DNA of 41,238 bases from Mediterranea sp. (in: CFB group bacteria) (GCA_031287715.1 JAITSN010000024.1:1-41238); one strand, 5' to 3'; positions 31,878 through 41,052 are shown, counted from the stretch's first letter. A program made the numbers and translations. The notes: generated from the sequence alone by a model not told the origin.

Positions 31878-31953
31878 GAAAGGATATGTGATGTCGTTTA
31901 ATAAAAAGATATTTTTCCAAAGCCTTTCTCACTTAACGTGAGAGAGGCTTTTT
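31874..31953 (+). promoter_or_regulatory. ilv transcription attenuator (terminator and competing antiterminator)
   Basis: Terminator: AAAGCCTTTCTCAC (31919-31932) pairs with GTGAGAGAGGCTTT (31938-31951) over 14 bp with one G-U and a TTAAC loop, ending in five T's. Antiterminator: GTGAGAAAGG (31874-31883) is the perfect complement of CCTTTCTCAC (31923-31932), the terminator's left arm. A ribosome that reaches the leader stop covers 31874-31883, so the terminator forms. A ribosome stalled on Ile/Leu/Val codons leaves that strand free, so transcription reads into ilvD. The hairpin ends 23 bp before the ilvD ATG. Confidence 0.85.
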
Positions 31954-31976
31954 GATTAGAAAGAAACCGAAGAAAA

Positions 31977-33779
31977 ATGAAGAAGCAGCTACGCAGTTCG
32001 TTCAGCACTCAAGGGCGCCGTATGGCGGGCGCCCGTGCATTGTGGGTGGCTAACGGAATGAAAAAGGAACAGATGGGGCAACCCCTCATTGCCATCGTGA
32101 ACTCTTTTACCCAATTTGTACCGGGACACGTGCACTTGCATGAGATCGGCCAGCTGGTGAAGGCCGAGATCGAAAAGCTGGGCTGCTTTGCAGCGGAGTT
32201 CAATACGATAGCCATTGACGACGGTATCGCTATGGGTCACGACGGTATGCTGTATTCATTGCCTTCCAGAGATATTATCGCCGATAGCGTGGAGTATATG
32301 GTGAATGCCCACAAAGCAGACGCTATGATCTGTATCAGCAACTGCGACAAGATCACTCCGGGTATGCTGATGGCCGCCATGCGGTTGAACATCCCCGCCG
32401 TGTTTGTATCGGGCGGCCCGATGGAAGCCGGCGAACTCGACGGGAAACACTTAGACTTGATTGACGCCATGATCCGCTCGGCTGACGATAGCGTAAGCGA
32501 CCAACAGGTTGCCGAAATAGAAGCAAGCGCCTGCCCGACCTGCGGCAGCTGCTCAGGAATGTTCACGGCCAACTCCATGAACTGCCTGAACGAAGCTATC
32601 GGATTGGCTTTACCCGGCAATGGCACCATTGTCGCCACCCACGCCAACCGTACGCAACTGTTCGGGAATGCGGCAAAGATGATCGTAGAGAATGCGTACC
32701 GCTATTACAGAGACGGAGACGAATCCGTTCTTCCCCGAAGCATCGCCACCCGTCCGGCATTCCTGAACGCGATGACGCTGGACATTGCTATGGGAGGATC
32801 AACCAATACCGTGCTGCACTTGCTGGCGATCGCCCACGAAGCCGGAGTTGATTTCACGATGGATGATATTGACGGACTGTCGCGCAAAACCCCTTGCCTG
32901 TGCAAGGTCGCTCCCAATACACAGAAATACCACATCCAGGATGTGAACCGCGCCGGAGGTGTTCTTTCAATTTTGAACGAGCTGGCTAAAGCCGGGCTGA
33001 TTGACACAACGGTTGGACGGGTTGACGGAATGACGTTGGGCGAAGCGCTGGACAACTACGCCATTACAAGCCCGCATGTATTGCCCCAAGCCATCCAACT
33101 GTATAAGAGCGCCCCCGCCGGCAAATTCAATCTCACGATGGGATCGCAAGACACATATTACGGAGAAACAGATACCGACAGGACCGAAGGATGTATTCGC
33201 GACGTGCAACACGCCTATTCCAAAGACGGCGGACTGGCCGTACTGAAAGGCAATATCGCCATAGACGGCTGCGTTGTTAAAACAGCCGGTGTAGACGAAA
33301 GCATCCGGGCGTTCACAGGTCCGGCTAAGGTTTTCGACTCACAGGAAGCCGCTTGCGAAGGCATCCTCAAAGGCGAAGTTTCCGCCGGCGATGTTGTTGT
33401 CATCACACACGAAGGCCCTAAAGGCGGCCCGGGAATGCAAGAAATGCTATACCCCACTTCCTATATAAAATCCCGCCACCTGGGAGCAGTCTGTGCGCTG
33501 ATTACCGACGGGCGTTTCAGCGGAGGCACCTCCGGCTTGAGCATCGGCCATATATCCCCCGAAGCCGCTGCCGGTGGAAACATCGGGAAAGTCAGAGACG
33601 GCGATGTCATTGAGATCAACATTCCCGAAAGGACGATCCGTGTAAAACTGAGCGACGAAGAACTTGCCGCCCGCCCAATGACACCCGTAACCCGTCAACG
33701 CCACGTGCCCAAGAGCCTGAAGGCTTACGCCGGCATGGTGAGTTCCGCAGACAAAGGAGCGGTGAGGATCATAGACTAA
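31977..33779 (+). CDS. ilvD: Dihydroxy-acid dehydratase
   Basis: 600 residues, very close in sequence to E. coli IlvD over the first 330 ([46 protein letters not shown]). Iron-sulfur and substrate motifs: [11 protein letters not shown] (Cys123) and [20 protein letters not shown] (Cys186-Cys192). It dehydrates 2,3-dihydroxy-isovalerate and -3-methylvalerate to the keto acids that become Val, Leu and Ile. First structural gene after the attenuator; ilvB starts 14 bp after its stop. Full length and intact. Confidence 0.98.
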   Translation: MKKQLRSSFSTQGRRMAGARALWVANGMKKEQMGQPLIAIVNSFTQFVPGHVHLHEIGQLVKAEIEKLGCFAAEFNTIAIDDGIAMGHDGMLYSLPSRDIIADSVEYMVNAHKADAMICISNCDKITPGMLMAAMRLNIPAVFVSGGPMEAGELDGKHLDLIDAMIRSADDSVSDQQVAEIEASACPTCGSCSGMFTANSMNCLNEAIGLALPGNGTIVATHANRTQLFGNAAKMIVENAYRYYRDGDESVLPRSIATRPAFLNAMTLDIAMGGSTNTVLHLLAIAHEAGVDFTMDDIDGLSRKTPCLCKVAPNTQKYHIQDVNRAGGVLSILNELAKAGLIDTTVGRVDGMTLGEALDNYAITSPHVLPQAIQLYKSAPAGKFNLTMGSQDTYYGETDTDRTEGCIRDVQHAYSKDGGLAVLKGNIAIDGCVVKTAGVDESIRAFTGPAKVFDSQEAACEGILKGEVSAGDVVVITHEGPKGGPGMQEMLYPTSYIKSRHLGAVCALITDGRFSGGTSGLSIGHISPEAAAGGNIGKVRDGDVIEINIPERTIRVKLSDEELAARPMTPVTRQRHVPKSLKAYAGMVSSADKGAVRIID

Positions 33780-33793
33780 AAACAAACGAATAT

Positions 33794-35512
33794 ATGAACG
33801 ATAATATACAGAAAAACCAGGGCGAGACTTCCTGCATAACCGGCGCCGAGGCTTTGATCCGGGCGCTGGAGCATCACGGAGTGAAAACCATATTCGGCTA
33901 TCCGGGCGGAACGATCATGCCGACCTACGACGTCCTGTACGATCATCTGGATAAGATAAACCACGTGCTGGTTCGCCACGAGCAGGGAGCTGCACATGCC
34001 GCGCAAGGCTTTGCCCGCGTATCGGGAGAAGTAGGAGTTTGCCTGGTGACAAGCGGGCCGGGAGCTACGAATACCGTGACAGGCATTGCAGATGCCATGA
34101 TCGACAGCACGCCTGTCGTTGTCATCTCCGGCCAGGTCGCTACCCCTTTCCTGGGCACGGACTTTTTCCAGGAAGTAGACTTGGTAGGCATCACCCAGCC
34201 CATTTCCAAATGGAGTTATCAGATACAACGTGCGGAAGATGTGTCTTGGGCTGTGGCCCGCGCATTCTATATCGCGAAAAGCGGAAGGCCCGGCCCGGTC
34301 GTATTGGACTTTGCCAAGAACGCCCAGACAGAAACGGTTGAATATAAACCGGCAACGTTCGATTTCATCCGCAGCTACGATCCCGACCCGACTACAGACG
34401 AAGAATACCTGCAAGCCGCCGCCGAATCAATCAACCAAGCAAAGAAACCGCTGGTACTTGTCGGGCAAGGCGTCGAGCTGGGAAATGCCAGAGAAGAACT
34501 CCGCCGGTTTGTAGAAAAGGCCGACCTCCCTTGCGGATGTACGCTGCTGGGCCTGTCAGCCATCCCCACAGACCATCCGCTGAATAAAGGCATGTTGGGA
34601 ATGCACGGAAACCTCGCCCCCAATGTAAAGACCAACGAGTGCGACGTGCTGATCGCTGTAGGTATGCGTTTCGACGACCGTGTGACGGGAACGCTCAATA
34701 CGTACGCCAAACAAGCCAAGATCATACATCTCGATATCGACCCCTCCGAAATCAACAAAAACGTAAAAGTAGATATACCTTTACTTGGCGATTGCAAGAA
34801 GACGCTGGCCCGCTTGACCGGACTTATCCGGGAAAACAAGCACACCGGATGGATCGACAGCTTCGCCGAATACGCAAGAATAGAAGACGAGCGCGTGATC
34901 CAAAAAGAGATCAATCCCAAAGAAGGCCCGTTGAATATGGGAGAAGTTGTCCGCGCCGTGAGCGAAGCAACAAAGAACGAGGCCATCCTGGTGACAGACG
35001 TCGGCCAAAACCAGATGATGGCAGCGCGTTACTTTAAATTCAGCAAAGGCCGGAGCATGATATCCTCCGGAGGCCTGGGCACTATGGGATTCTCACTTCC
35101 GGCGGCGATCGGCGCGACCTTTGGCGCCCCCGGCCGAACCGTTTGCGCCTTTATGGGCGACGGAGGCCTGCAAATGACCATCCAAGAGCTGGGCACCATC
35201 ATGGAACAAAAAGCGCCGGTGAAAGTGATCGTGCTCAACAATAACTTCCTTGGCAATGTACGCCAATGGCAAGCCATGTTCTTCGGAGGCCGGTACGCCT
35301 TCACCCCGATGGTAAACCCCGACTACAGAAAGATCGCCGAAGCCTACGGAATACCCTCGAAACGAGTGACGCAACGGGAAGAACTCCACACCGCCATCCG
35401 CGAAATGCTGCACGCCGACGGGCCATTCATCCTGGAAGCCTGCGTCATCGAAGAAGGAAACGTACTCCCGATGACCCCTCCGGGATCTTCAGTAGACCAA
35501 ATGTTATACTAA
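33794..35512 (+). CDS. ilvB: Acetolactate synthase, large catalytic subunit
   Basis: 572 residues. ThDP-enzyme domains in order: N-terminal PYR domain (GYPGGTIMPTYDVL, RHEQGAAHAAQGFAR with catalytic Glu63), central FAD-binding domain (about 195-335), and C-terminal PP domain with MGDGGLQMTIQELGT...VLNNN for ThDP-Mg. It condenses pyruvate with pyruvate or 2-ketobutyrate. The small subunit follows 24 bp downstream. Gene symbol follows Bacteroides usage. Confidence 0.97.
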   Translation: MNDNIQKNQGETSCITGAEALIRALEHHGVKTIFGYPGGTIMPTYDVLYDHLDKINHVLVRHEQGAAHAAQGFARVSGEVGVCLVTSGPGATNTVTGIADAMIDSTPVVVISGQVATPFLGTDFFQEVDLVGITQPISKWSYQIQRAEDVSWAVARAFYIAKSGRPGPVVLDFAKNAQTETVEYKPATFDFIRSYDPDPTTDEEYLQAAAESINQAKKPLVLVGQGVELGNAREELRRFVEKADLPCGCTLLGLSAIPTDHPLNKGMLGMHGNLAPNVKTNECDVLIAVGMRFDDRVTGTLNTYAKQAKIIHLDIDPSEINKNVKVDIPLLGDCKKTLARLTGLIRENKHTGWIDSFAEYARIEDERVIQKEINPKEGPLNMGEVVRAVSEATKNEAILVTDVGQNQMMAARYFKFSKGRSMISSGGLGTMGFSLPAAIGATFGAPGRTVCAFMGDGGLQMTIQELGTIMEQKAPVKVIVLNNNFLGNVRQWQAMFFGGRYAFTPMVNPDYRKIAEAYGIPSKRVTQREELHTAIREMLHADGPFILEACVIEEGNVLPMTPPGSSVDQMLY

Positions 35513-35536
35513 AACACATGATTCGCATTAGAAAAT

Positions 35537-36100
35537 ATGGATAAGACATTATATACATTAATTGTTCATTCGGAAAACATCGCAGGCCTCCTCAATCAGG
35601 TCACCGCCGTTTTCACCCGCCGCCAGCTCAACATTGAAAGCCTCAACGTGTCGGCATCCTCCATCAAAGGAATACATAAGTACACCATCACCACCTGGGC
35701 CAACAAAGACATCATCGAAAAAGTAGTCAAGCAGATCGAAAAAAAAATAGACGTGATACAAGCCCATTACTTTACCGATGATCAGATCTATTTCCACGAA
35801 ATAGCCCTCTACAAACTGTCCACCGCCGAATTTCAGAACGACCCGCTCGCCTCGAAAATCATCCGGCGCTACAACGCCCGTGTGGTAGAAGTAAACCCCG
35901 TATTCTGCATCGTCGAAAAAAACGGGATGAGCGAAGAGATCACCTCCATGTACGACGAACTGCGCACCCTCAAATGCGTCTTGCAGTTCGTACGCTCGGG
36001 ACGCGTAGCCATTACCACCAGCTGTTTTGAACGCGTCAATGAATATTTGACCATGCGGGAAGAAAAACACCTCCAAAACAGAAACCATGAAAAACAATAA
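35537..36100 (+). CDS. ilvN: Acetolactate synthase, small regulatory subunit
   Basis: 187 residues. An N-terminal ACT domain (about 5-80; IVHSENIAGLLNQVTAVFTR, NIESLNVSASS) binds the feedback amino acid, and a C-terminal ALS small-subunit domain (about 100-175) follows. It activates IlvB and gives it valine sensitivity. Its 3' end overlaps the thioesterase gene by 14 bp, so the two are probably translationally coupled. Confidence 0.93.
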   Translation: MDKTLYTLIVHSENIAGLLNQVTAVFTRRQLNIESLNVSASSIKGIHKYTITTWANKDIIEKVVKQIEKKIDVIQAHYFTDDQIYFHEIALYKLSTAEFQNDPLASKIIRRYNARVVEVNPVFCIVEKNGMSEEITSMYDELRTLKCVLQFVRSGRVAITTSCFERVNEYLTMREEKHLQNRNHEKQ

Positions 36101-36860
36101 AATAGGAACCTACAACTTTGTTGCAGAACCCTTTCATGTAGACTTCAACGGAAAACTAACCCTGGGCGTGCTGGGAAACCATCTGCTGAACTGCGCCGGA
36201 TTCCATGCAACAGAACGCGGATTCGGAATAGCCGCACTGAACGAAGGAAACCACACCTGGGTACTCTCCCGCCTGGCCGTTGAAATGAACGATATGCCCG
36301 GACAATACGAACACTTCACCATCCGGACATGGGTAGAGAACGTCTACCGGCTCTTCACAGACCGCAACTTCGCCATCATCGACAAAGACGGAGCAACGAT
36401 CGGCTACGCCCGGTCCATCTGGGCAATGATCAACAGAGACACCCGTAAACCGGCCGACCTGCTGAACATACACGGAGGAAACATTACCGAATACATCTGC
36501 CAAAGCGAAAAATGTCCGATCGAAAAACCAACCCGCATCAAAATAGAAGCGAAAGAAGAAACGGCAACCCTGACCGCTAAATACAACGATATTGACATCA
36601 ACGGACACGTAAACAGCGTCCGCTACATCGAACACATCCTGGACCTCTTCCATCTGGAATACTACCGGACAATGCGCATCCACCGCTTTGAGATCGCCTA
36701 CATCACCGAAAGCTACTACGGCGACCAACTGAAATTCTATAAAGAAGAAACCGGTAACGGAGAATACAGCGTAGAAATCAGAAAAAACAACAGCGAAGAA
36801 GCCGTATGCCGCAGCAAGATCACCTATAAACAACCCGCACCGGAAAAAGAAGATCAATAA
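36087..36860 (+). CDS. Acyl-ACP thioesterase (FatA/FatB-like) inside the ilv operon
   Basis: 257 residues with two hotdog folds. The second half has the FatA/FatB pattern NDIDINGHVNSVRYIEHILD, with Asn172 and His174 at the catalytic-site position; the N-terminal half has FHATERGFGI and a WVLSRL motif. These enzymes release fatty acids from acyl carrier protein. The gene overlaps ilvN by 14 bp and ilvC starts 61 bp later; a small hairpin (36877-36903) lies in that gap. Placement suggests a link between branched-chain keto acids and branched fatty acids, which is inference. Confidence 0.9.
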   Translation: MKNNKIGTYNFVAEPFHVDFNGKLTLGVLGNHLLNCAGFHATERGFGIAALNEGNHTWVLSRLAVEMNDMPGQYEHFTIRTWVENVYRLFTDRNFAIIDKDGATIGYARSIWAMINRDTRKPADLLNIHGGNITEYICQSEKCPIEKPTRIKIEAKEETATLTAKYNDIDINGHVNSVRYIEHILDLFHLEYYRTMRIHRFEIAYITESYYGDQLKFYKEETGNGEYSVEIRKNNSEEAVCRSKITYKQPAPEKEDQ

Positions 36861-36921
36861 ACCCGAATATTAACCCGCCTGTGATCTTTAAAAACCCGCA
36901 GGCACAAAAAATTAAACTAAA

Positions 36922-37968
36922 ATGGCACAAATGAATTTCGGCGGAGTTACCGAAAACGTCGTAACCCGCGAAGAATTCCCTCTGGGAAAAGCACGTGAAG
37001 TATTGGAAAAAGAAACCATCGCCGTTATCGGTTACGGCGTTCAAGGCCCCGGACAAGCCCTCAACCTCCGCGACAACGGCTTCAACGTCATCGTCGGACA
37101 ACGCAAGGGCGGCAAAACCTGGGACAAAGCCATCGCCGACGGCTGGGTGCCCGGACAAACACTCTTCGAGATCGAAGAAGCCTGCAAGCGCGGCACCATC
37201 ATCCAATACCTCCTTTCCGACGCCGCACAGATCGAACTCTGGCCCACCGTAAAGAAACACCTCAGCCCGGGCAAAGCACTCTACTTCTCCCACGGCTTCG
37301 GCATCACCTACAAAGAACGGACAAACATCATCCCCCCCGCCGACGTAGACGTCATCCTGGTTGCGCCCAAAGGCTCAGGCACATCCCTGCGCGCCATGTT
37401 TCTCGAAGGCCGCGGGCTGAACTCCTCCTTCGCCATCTTCCAAGACACAACAGGCAAAGCATGGGAGCGCGTCATCGCACTCGGCATCGGAGTCGGCTCA
37501 GGCTACCTCTTTGAAACCACCTTTGAACGCGAAGTATACTCCGACCTCACCGGCGAACGCGGCACGCTCATGGGCGCCATCCAGGGAATCCTCCTCGCCC
37601 AATACGAAGTACTGCGCGAAAACGGCCACACCCCCTCCGAAGCCTTCAACGAAACCGTAGAAGAACTCACCCAATCCCTCATGCCCCTGTTTGCCAAAAA
37701 CGGCATGGACTGGATGTATGCAAACTGCTCCACAACCGCCCAACGCGGCGCATTAGACTGGATGGGAGCCTTTCACGACGCAACCAAACCCACATTCGAG
37801 AAACTCTACAACGAAGTAAAAACAGGCAACGAAGCACAACGCTCCATCGACACCAACTCCAAGCCCGACTACCGCGAAGGATTGGAAGCCGAACTGAAAA
37901 AACTCCGCGAAAGCGAAATGTGGCAAGCCGGCGCCGTAGTCCGCAAGCTCCGTCCCGAAAACAACTGA
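36922..37968 (+). CDS. ilvC: Ketol-acid reductoisomerase
   Basis: 348 residues. The Rossmann motif VIGYGVQGPGQALNL (GYGVQG at 37-42) and the following QRKGGKTW loop favour NADPH. The C-terminal knotted domain carries the metal acids (FERE, DLTGERG, EAFNETVEELTQ). It converts acetolactate to dihydroxy-isovalerate between IlvBN and IlvD. Last gene of the operon; a strong terminator follows at 38022. Confidence 0.97.
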   Translation: MAQMNFGGVTENVVTREEFPLGKAREVLEKETIAVIGYGVQGPGQALNLRDNGFNVIVGQRKGGKTWDKAIADGWVPGQTLFEIEEACKRGTIIQYLLSDAAQIELWPTVKKHLSPGKALYFSHGFGITYKERTNIIPPADVDVILVAPKGSGTSLRAMFLEGRGLNSSFAIFQDTTGKAWERVIALGIGVGSGYLFETTFEREVYSDLTGERGTLMGAIQGILLAQYEVLRENGHTPSEAFNETVEELTQSLMPLFAKNGMDWMYANCSTTAQRGALDWMGAFHDATKPTFEKLYNEVKTGNEAQRSIDTNSKPDYREGLEAELKKLRESEMWQAGAVVRKLRPENN

Positions 37969-38021
37969 TCGCGAATCAAGCACCTCGGCGGCGCTGCCAA
38001 CCCGCATCCCGTCACCCAAAC

Positions 38022-38070
38022 AATTACCTCGATTTTGATATTTACATTCAAGATCGAGGTAATTTGTTTT
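38022..38070 (+). terminator. Terminator of the ilv operon
   Basis: AATTACCTCGATTTTGA (38022-38038) pairs with TCAAGATCGAGGTAATT (38048-38064), 17 bp with one G-U, followed by TGTTTT. It lies 54 bp after the ilvC stop. Confidence 0.85.
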
Positions 38071-38104
38071 CCATTACACCGGCAAATCGTAAATGGCAAA
38101 TCGT

Positions 38105-38235
38105 AAATGGTAAATGTTTGGGCGTTCCCCCCTTCGGGGGTCGGGCCATCCGCTGCAAGTCCTCGCTCCGCTGCGCTCCGTTCCGGGCTTTCCGCTTCTC
38201 TCCCTAACGCGGCTGCGCCTTCACATTTACCATTT
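38105..38235 (+). repeat. Complete dispersed repeat: GC-rich core between inverted ATGGTAAATG ends (copy 3)
   Basis: AAATGGTAAATGT (38105-38117) and ACATTTACCATTT (38223-38235) are perfect 13-bp inverted ends. Between them lies the core GGGCGTTCCCC...CCATCCGCTGCAAGTCCTCG...CTAACGCGGCTGCGCC shared with 10045-10131 and 21008-21106. It carries no gene. The form with terminal repeats suggests a small non-autonomous mobile or REP-like unit. Confidence 0.85.
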
Positions 38236-38236
38236 T

Positions 38237-38534
38237 CTACTCCTCGAAAACGATATTTTTCATGAAAACGAAGCTTTCTACTCCTCGAAAACGATATTTT
38301 TCATGAAAACGAAGCTTTCTACTCCTCGAAAACGATATTTTTCATGAAAACGAGGCTTTCTACTCCTCGAAAACGATATTTTTCATGAAAACGAGGCTTT
38401 CTACTCCTCAAAATAAATATTTTTCATGAAAACGAGGCTTTCTACTCCTCAAAATAAATATTTTTCATGAAAACGAGGCTTTCTACTCCTCAAAATAAAT
38501 ATTTTTCATGAAAATGAGGCTTTCTACCCCTCGA
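38237..38534. repeat. 41-bp tandem array between ilvC and obg
   Basis: CTACTCCTCG or a close variant starts at 38237, 38278, 38319, 38360, 38401, 38442 and 38483 (last unit about 38524), an exact 41-bp step. Each unit has CCTCG...CGAGG arms around the perfect palindrome TTTTCATGAAAA. Units 1-4 read AAAACGATATTTTT; units 5-7 read AAAATAAATATTTTT, so two sub-blocks expanded separately. It starts right after the dispersed repeat. Confidence 0.93.
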
Positions 38535-38635
38535 AAGCGCTATCCATAGCGCCTGAAATGTAAAAATGTAGTTGAAAAACTTTACCTTCTCCGATCGGCT
38601 ATGGTTGCAGTGAATAAAGGAAGGGATAAAACAGA
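38535..38635. other. Short gene-free stretch with a hairpin and an orphan array-like unit
   Basis: GCGCTATCCATAGCGC (38536-38551) is a 7-bp-arm hairpin. TTTACCTTCTCCGATCGG (38581-38598) resembles a unit boundary of the 42-bp array at 10253 (compare CTCCGATCGG in its unit 6), 28 kb away. No gene is supported. Confidence 0.4.
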
Positions 38636-38667
38636 GCGGCTCATTAAACGTTGGTTTAATGAGCCGC
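38636..38667 (-). terminator. Perfect hairpin after obg (hairpin-repeat family)
   Basis: GCGGCTCATTAAAC (38636-38649), loop GTTG, GTTTAATGAGCCGC (38654-38667): 14-bp perfect arms, 13 bp beyond the obg stop. The T tract on the minus strand is weak (TCTGTTTTATC). The same hairpin, with shorter arms, lies at 22754-22779. Confidence 0.6.
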
Positions 38668-38680
38668 TTTAAAAACAAAT

Positions 38681-39814
38681 TCACTCCGCGGAAGATGCGG
38701 GGTTATGGGTGTTTTCTTCGTCTTCATCTTCGTCTTCGCCTTCTGCTTTCAGCTCTTCATGCAGGCGGCTGACGTCTTTGGAGCGGTGCGCCATAGGGTT
38801 GGCGGCTTCTATCTTATTGCTTTCCCGGTTCAACTCTTCCCAAAGAATATCTTTCAGTGCGGAGATTCCCAGTCCGGTCACGGAGGAGATGAAGATGTGC
38901 GGAATGTTTTCGGGAAGGGCCGGTTTGATTTCATCCATCAGTTCGCGGTCGAGCATATCGCACTTTGTTATGGCAAGTACGCGCTGCTTATCAAGCATTT
39001 CGGGGCTAAACAGGCGCAGCTCGTTGAGCAATATCTCGTATTCTTTGCGGATGTCATTGCTGTCGGCCGGAACCATGAACAGCAGCAGGGAGTTGCGTTC
39101 GATGTGCCTGAGGAAGCGCAGTCCAAGCCCGCGCCCTTCGCTGGCGCCTTCGATGATGCCCGGTATGTCGGCCATAACGAATGATTTTCCGTCGCGGTAG
39201 GAGACGATTCCCAGGTTGGGTTCGAGTGTGGTGAAGGGGTAGTCGGCGATTTTGGGTTTGGCTGCCGAAAGGGTGGACAGCAGCGTGGATTTGCCTGCGT
39301 TGGGGAATCCGACCAGGCCTACGTCCGCCAGGAGTTTGAGTTCCATGATGACGGTCATTTCCTGCATCGGTTCACCCGGTTGGGCGAAGCGTGGCGCCTG
39401 GCGGGTTGCTGTGCGGAAGTGCCAGTTGCCCAATCCGCCCCGCCCGCCTTTCAGGAGGGTGACTTCTTGCCCGTGTTCCATCACGTCGCAGATGTATTCG
39501 CCGGTTTCGGCATGATAGACGACCGTTCCGCAGGGTACTTCGATGATCTTGTCGCTGCCGTCTTTGCCGAAGCTGCGGTTTCTGCTGCCCGATTCTCCGT
39601 GACCGGCCATGACATGGCGTTCGTACTTCAGGTGCAGCAGCGTCCAGTAGTTGCGGTTTCCGCGCAGGATAACGTGGCCGCCCCGCCCGCCGTCTCCTCC
39701 GTCGGGGCCTCCGTTGGGAACATATTTTTCGCGCCGCATGTGCGTGGAACCTCGTCCGCCCTTTCCGGAGCGGCAGTATATCTTTACGTAGTCAATAAAA
39801 TTGGATTCGGGCAT
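38681..39814 (-). CDS. obg: Obg/CgtA GTPase
   Basis: 377 residues. The N-terminal glycine-rich Obg fold (about 1-160; [20 protein letters not shown]) is followed by the G domain: G1 GFPNAGKST (169-177), G2/switch [11 protein letters not shown]3 DIPGI, G4 TKCD. The C-terminal tail is strongly acidic ([10 protein letters not shown]). Obg proteins associate with the 50S ribosome and control its assembly and growth-related signalling. It begins 6 bp after the adk stop. Confidence 0.97.
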   Translation of the reverse strand: MPESNFIDYVKIYCRSGKGGRGSTHMRREKYVPNGGPDGGDGGRGGHVILRGNRNYWTLLHLKYERHVMAGHGESGSRNRSFGKDGSDKIIEVPCGTVVYHAETGEYICDVMEHGQEVTLLKGGRGGLGNWHFRTATRQAPRFAQPGEPMQEMTVIMELKLLADVGLVGFPNAGKSTLLSTLSAAKPKIADYPFTTLEPNLGIVSYRDGKSFVMADIPGIIEGASEGRGLGLRFLRHIERNSLLLFMVPADSNDIRKEYEILLNELRLFSPEMLDKQRVLAITKCDMLDRELMDEIKPALPENIPHIFISSVTGLGISALKDILWEELNRESNKIEAANPMAHRSKDVSRLHEELKAEGEDEDEDEENTHNPASSAE

Positions 39815-39820
39815 CTGGGA

Positions 39821-40399
39821 TCAGTTATTCTTTACTGCTGTTATTGCGTTTACGATTTGCTCGGTGATTTCTTCCAGCTCGCCGCAGCCTTTGATGTGGA
39901 CGTATTTTCCTTCGTTTTTATACCATTGGATCAGCGGGCTGGTTTGTGTGTTGTAGACCAGCAGGCGTTTCTTGATGGTTTCTTCGTTGTCGTCTGCACG
40001 TCCGGAGATTTGTCCGCGTTTGATCAGGCGTTCGATCAGTTCTTCTTCCGGTACGTCCAGGTCGAGCATGACGGATACTTCCTGTCCTCTGGCGGCCAGC
40101 ATTTTCTTCAGTTCGTCCGCCTGGGCTACGGTGCGTGGGAAGCCGTCGAAGATTACGCCTTTGCTTGCTTCGAAGCTGTCGAGCACACCGGCCAGGATGT
40201 CTATCATCAGTTCGTCCGGGATCAGCTGGCCCTGGTCGATATATTTTTTAGCCGTCTGGCCCAAGCCTGTATCTTTCTTCATTTCGGCCCGCAGAACGTC
40301 TCCTGTGGAAATGTGATTCAAGCCGAATTTTTCTACCACGCGTTCGCTTTGTGTTCCCTTTCCTGAGCCGGGAGCACCAAAAATAACAATGTTAAGCAT
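39821..40399 (-). CDS. adk: Adenylate kinase
   Basis: 192 residues. P-loop GAPGSGKGT (8-16), NMP-binding helix region (STGDVLRAE), FDGFPRTVAQA, and a short-type lid without zinc cysteines (RLIKRGQISGRADDNEE). It makes two ADP from AMP and ATP. Middle gene of hpt-adk-obg: 23 bp after hpt. Confidence 0.98.
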   Translation of the reverse strand: MLNIVIFGAPGSGKGTQSERVVEKFGLNHISTGDVLRAEMKKDTGLGQTAKKYIDQGQLIPDELMIDILAGVLDSFEASKGVIFDGFPRTVAQADELKKMLAARGQEVSVMLDLDVPEEELIERLIKRGQISGRADDNEETIKKRLLVYNTQTSPLIQWYKNEGKYVHIKGCGELEEITEQIVNAITAVKNN

Positions 40400-40422
40400 T
40401 TCTATATATTAATGAATTTGTT

Positions 40423-40962
40423 TTATTCGTTTACGATGGTGTAGATGTCGGGGTAGTTTCTCCCGAAGCCGTCGCAATCCAGTCCGTAGCCTACGATAAA
40501 GTCATTGGGGATGTGCATCGCCACATACTTGATGTTTAGTTCCACTTGCAGCTTGTCGGGCTTTACGAGTAGCGAGGCGATATGGATCTCTTTCGGGTTC
40601 CGGGTTCCTAAGGCTTCCAGCAGGCGCTGTATGGTGAATCCGGTATCGACGATGTCTTCTACAATGACCACTGTGCGGCCGCTTATGTCTTCGTTCATCC
40701 CGATTACTTCTTTAATGATTCCTGTCGAGGCCACACCTTGGTAGGATGCCAGCTTCACGAAGGATATTTCGCAGGGGATGGTGAGGTGTTTCATCAAATC
40801 GGCCGTGAACATGAATGCGCCGTTCAATACACTCAGAAAGATGGGGTCTTTGCCTGCCAGATCGCGGTTGATCTCGCCGGCTACGCGAATCACTTCTTTC
40901 CGGATTTCGTCATGTCTGATGGAGACGGCAAACCGCTTGTCTTTAATCTTTATTGTATTCAT
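40423..40962 (-). CDS. hpt: Hypoxanthine phosphoribosyltransferase
   Basis: 179 residues from the ATG at 40962 (MNTIKIKDKRFAVS). The frame stays open to the window edge, but the upstream part is a transposase remnant. PRPP-binding loop VVIVEDIVDTGFTI (EDIVDTG at 102-108), flexible loop LASYQGVAST, and the C-terminal VGYGLDCDGFGRNYPDIY purine-binding region are all present. It salvages hypoxanthine/guanine to IMP/GMP. First gene of hpt-adk-obg. Confidence 0.96.
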   Translation of the reverse strand: MNTIKIKDKRFAVSIRHDEIRKEVIRVAGEINRDLAGKDPIFLSVLNGAFMFTADLMKHLTIPCEISFVKLASYQGVASTGIIKEVIGMNEDISGRTVVIVEDIVDTGFTIQRLLEALGTRNPKEIHIASLLVKPDKLQVELNIKYVAMHIPNDFIVGYGLDCDGFGRNYPDIYTIVNE

Positions 40963-41052
40963 AACCGCTTGGTTTTTTGCATAAGATGCGTGAAATCGGG
41001 GTAAAAGTACGATTTTTATTTTAGCCCGTTCATCATCCGTTGCAATTTCTTC

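Noticed and set aside
36877..36903. Hairpin GCCTGTG...CGCAGGC between thioesterase and ilvC as terminator
   Set aside because: No T tract follows and the stem is only 7 bp. At most it is an mRNA processing or stability element.
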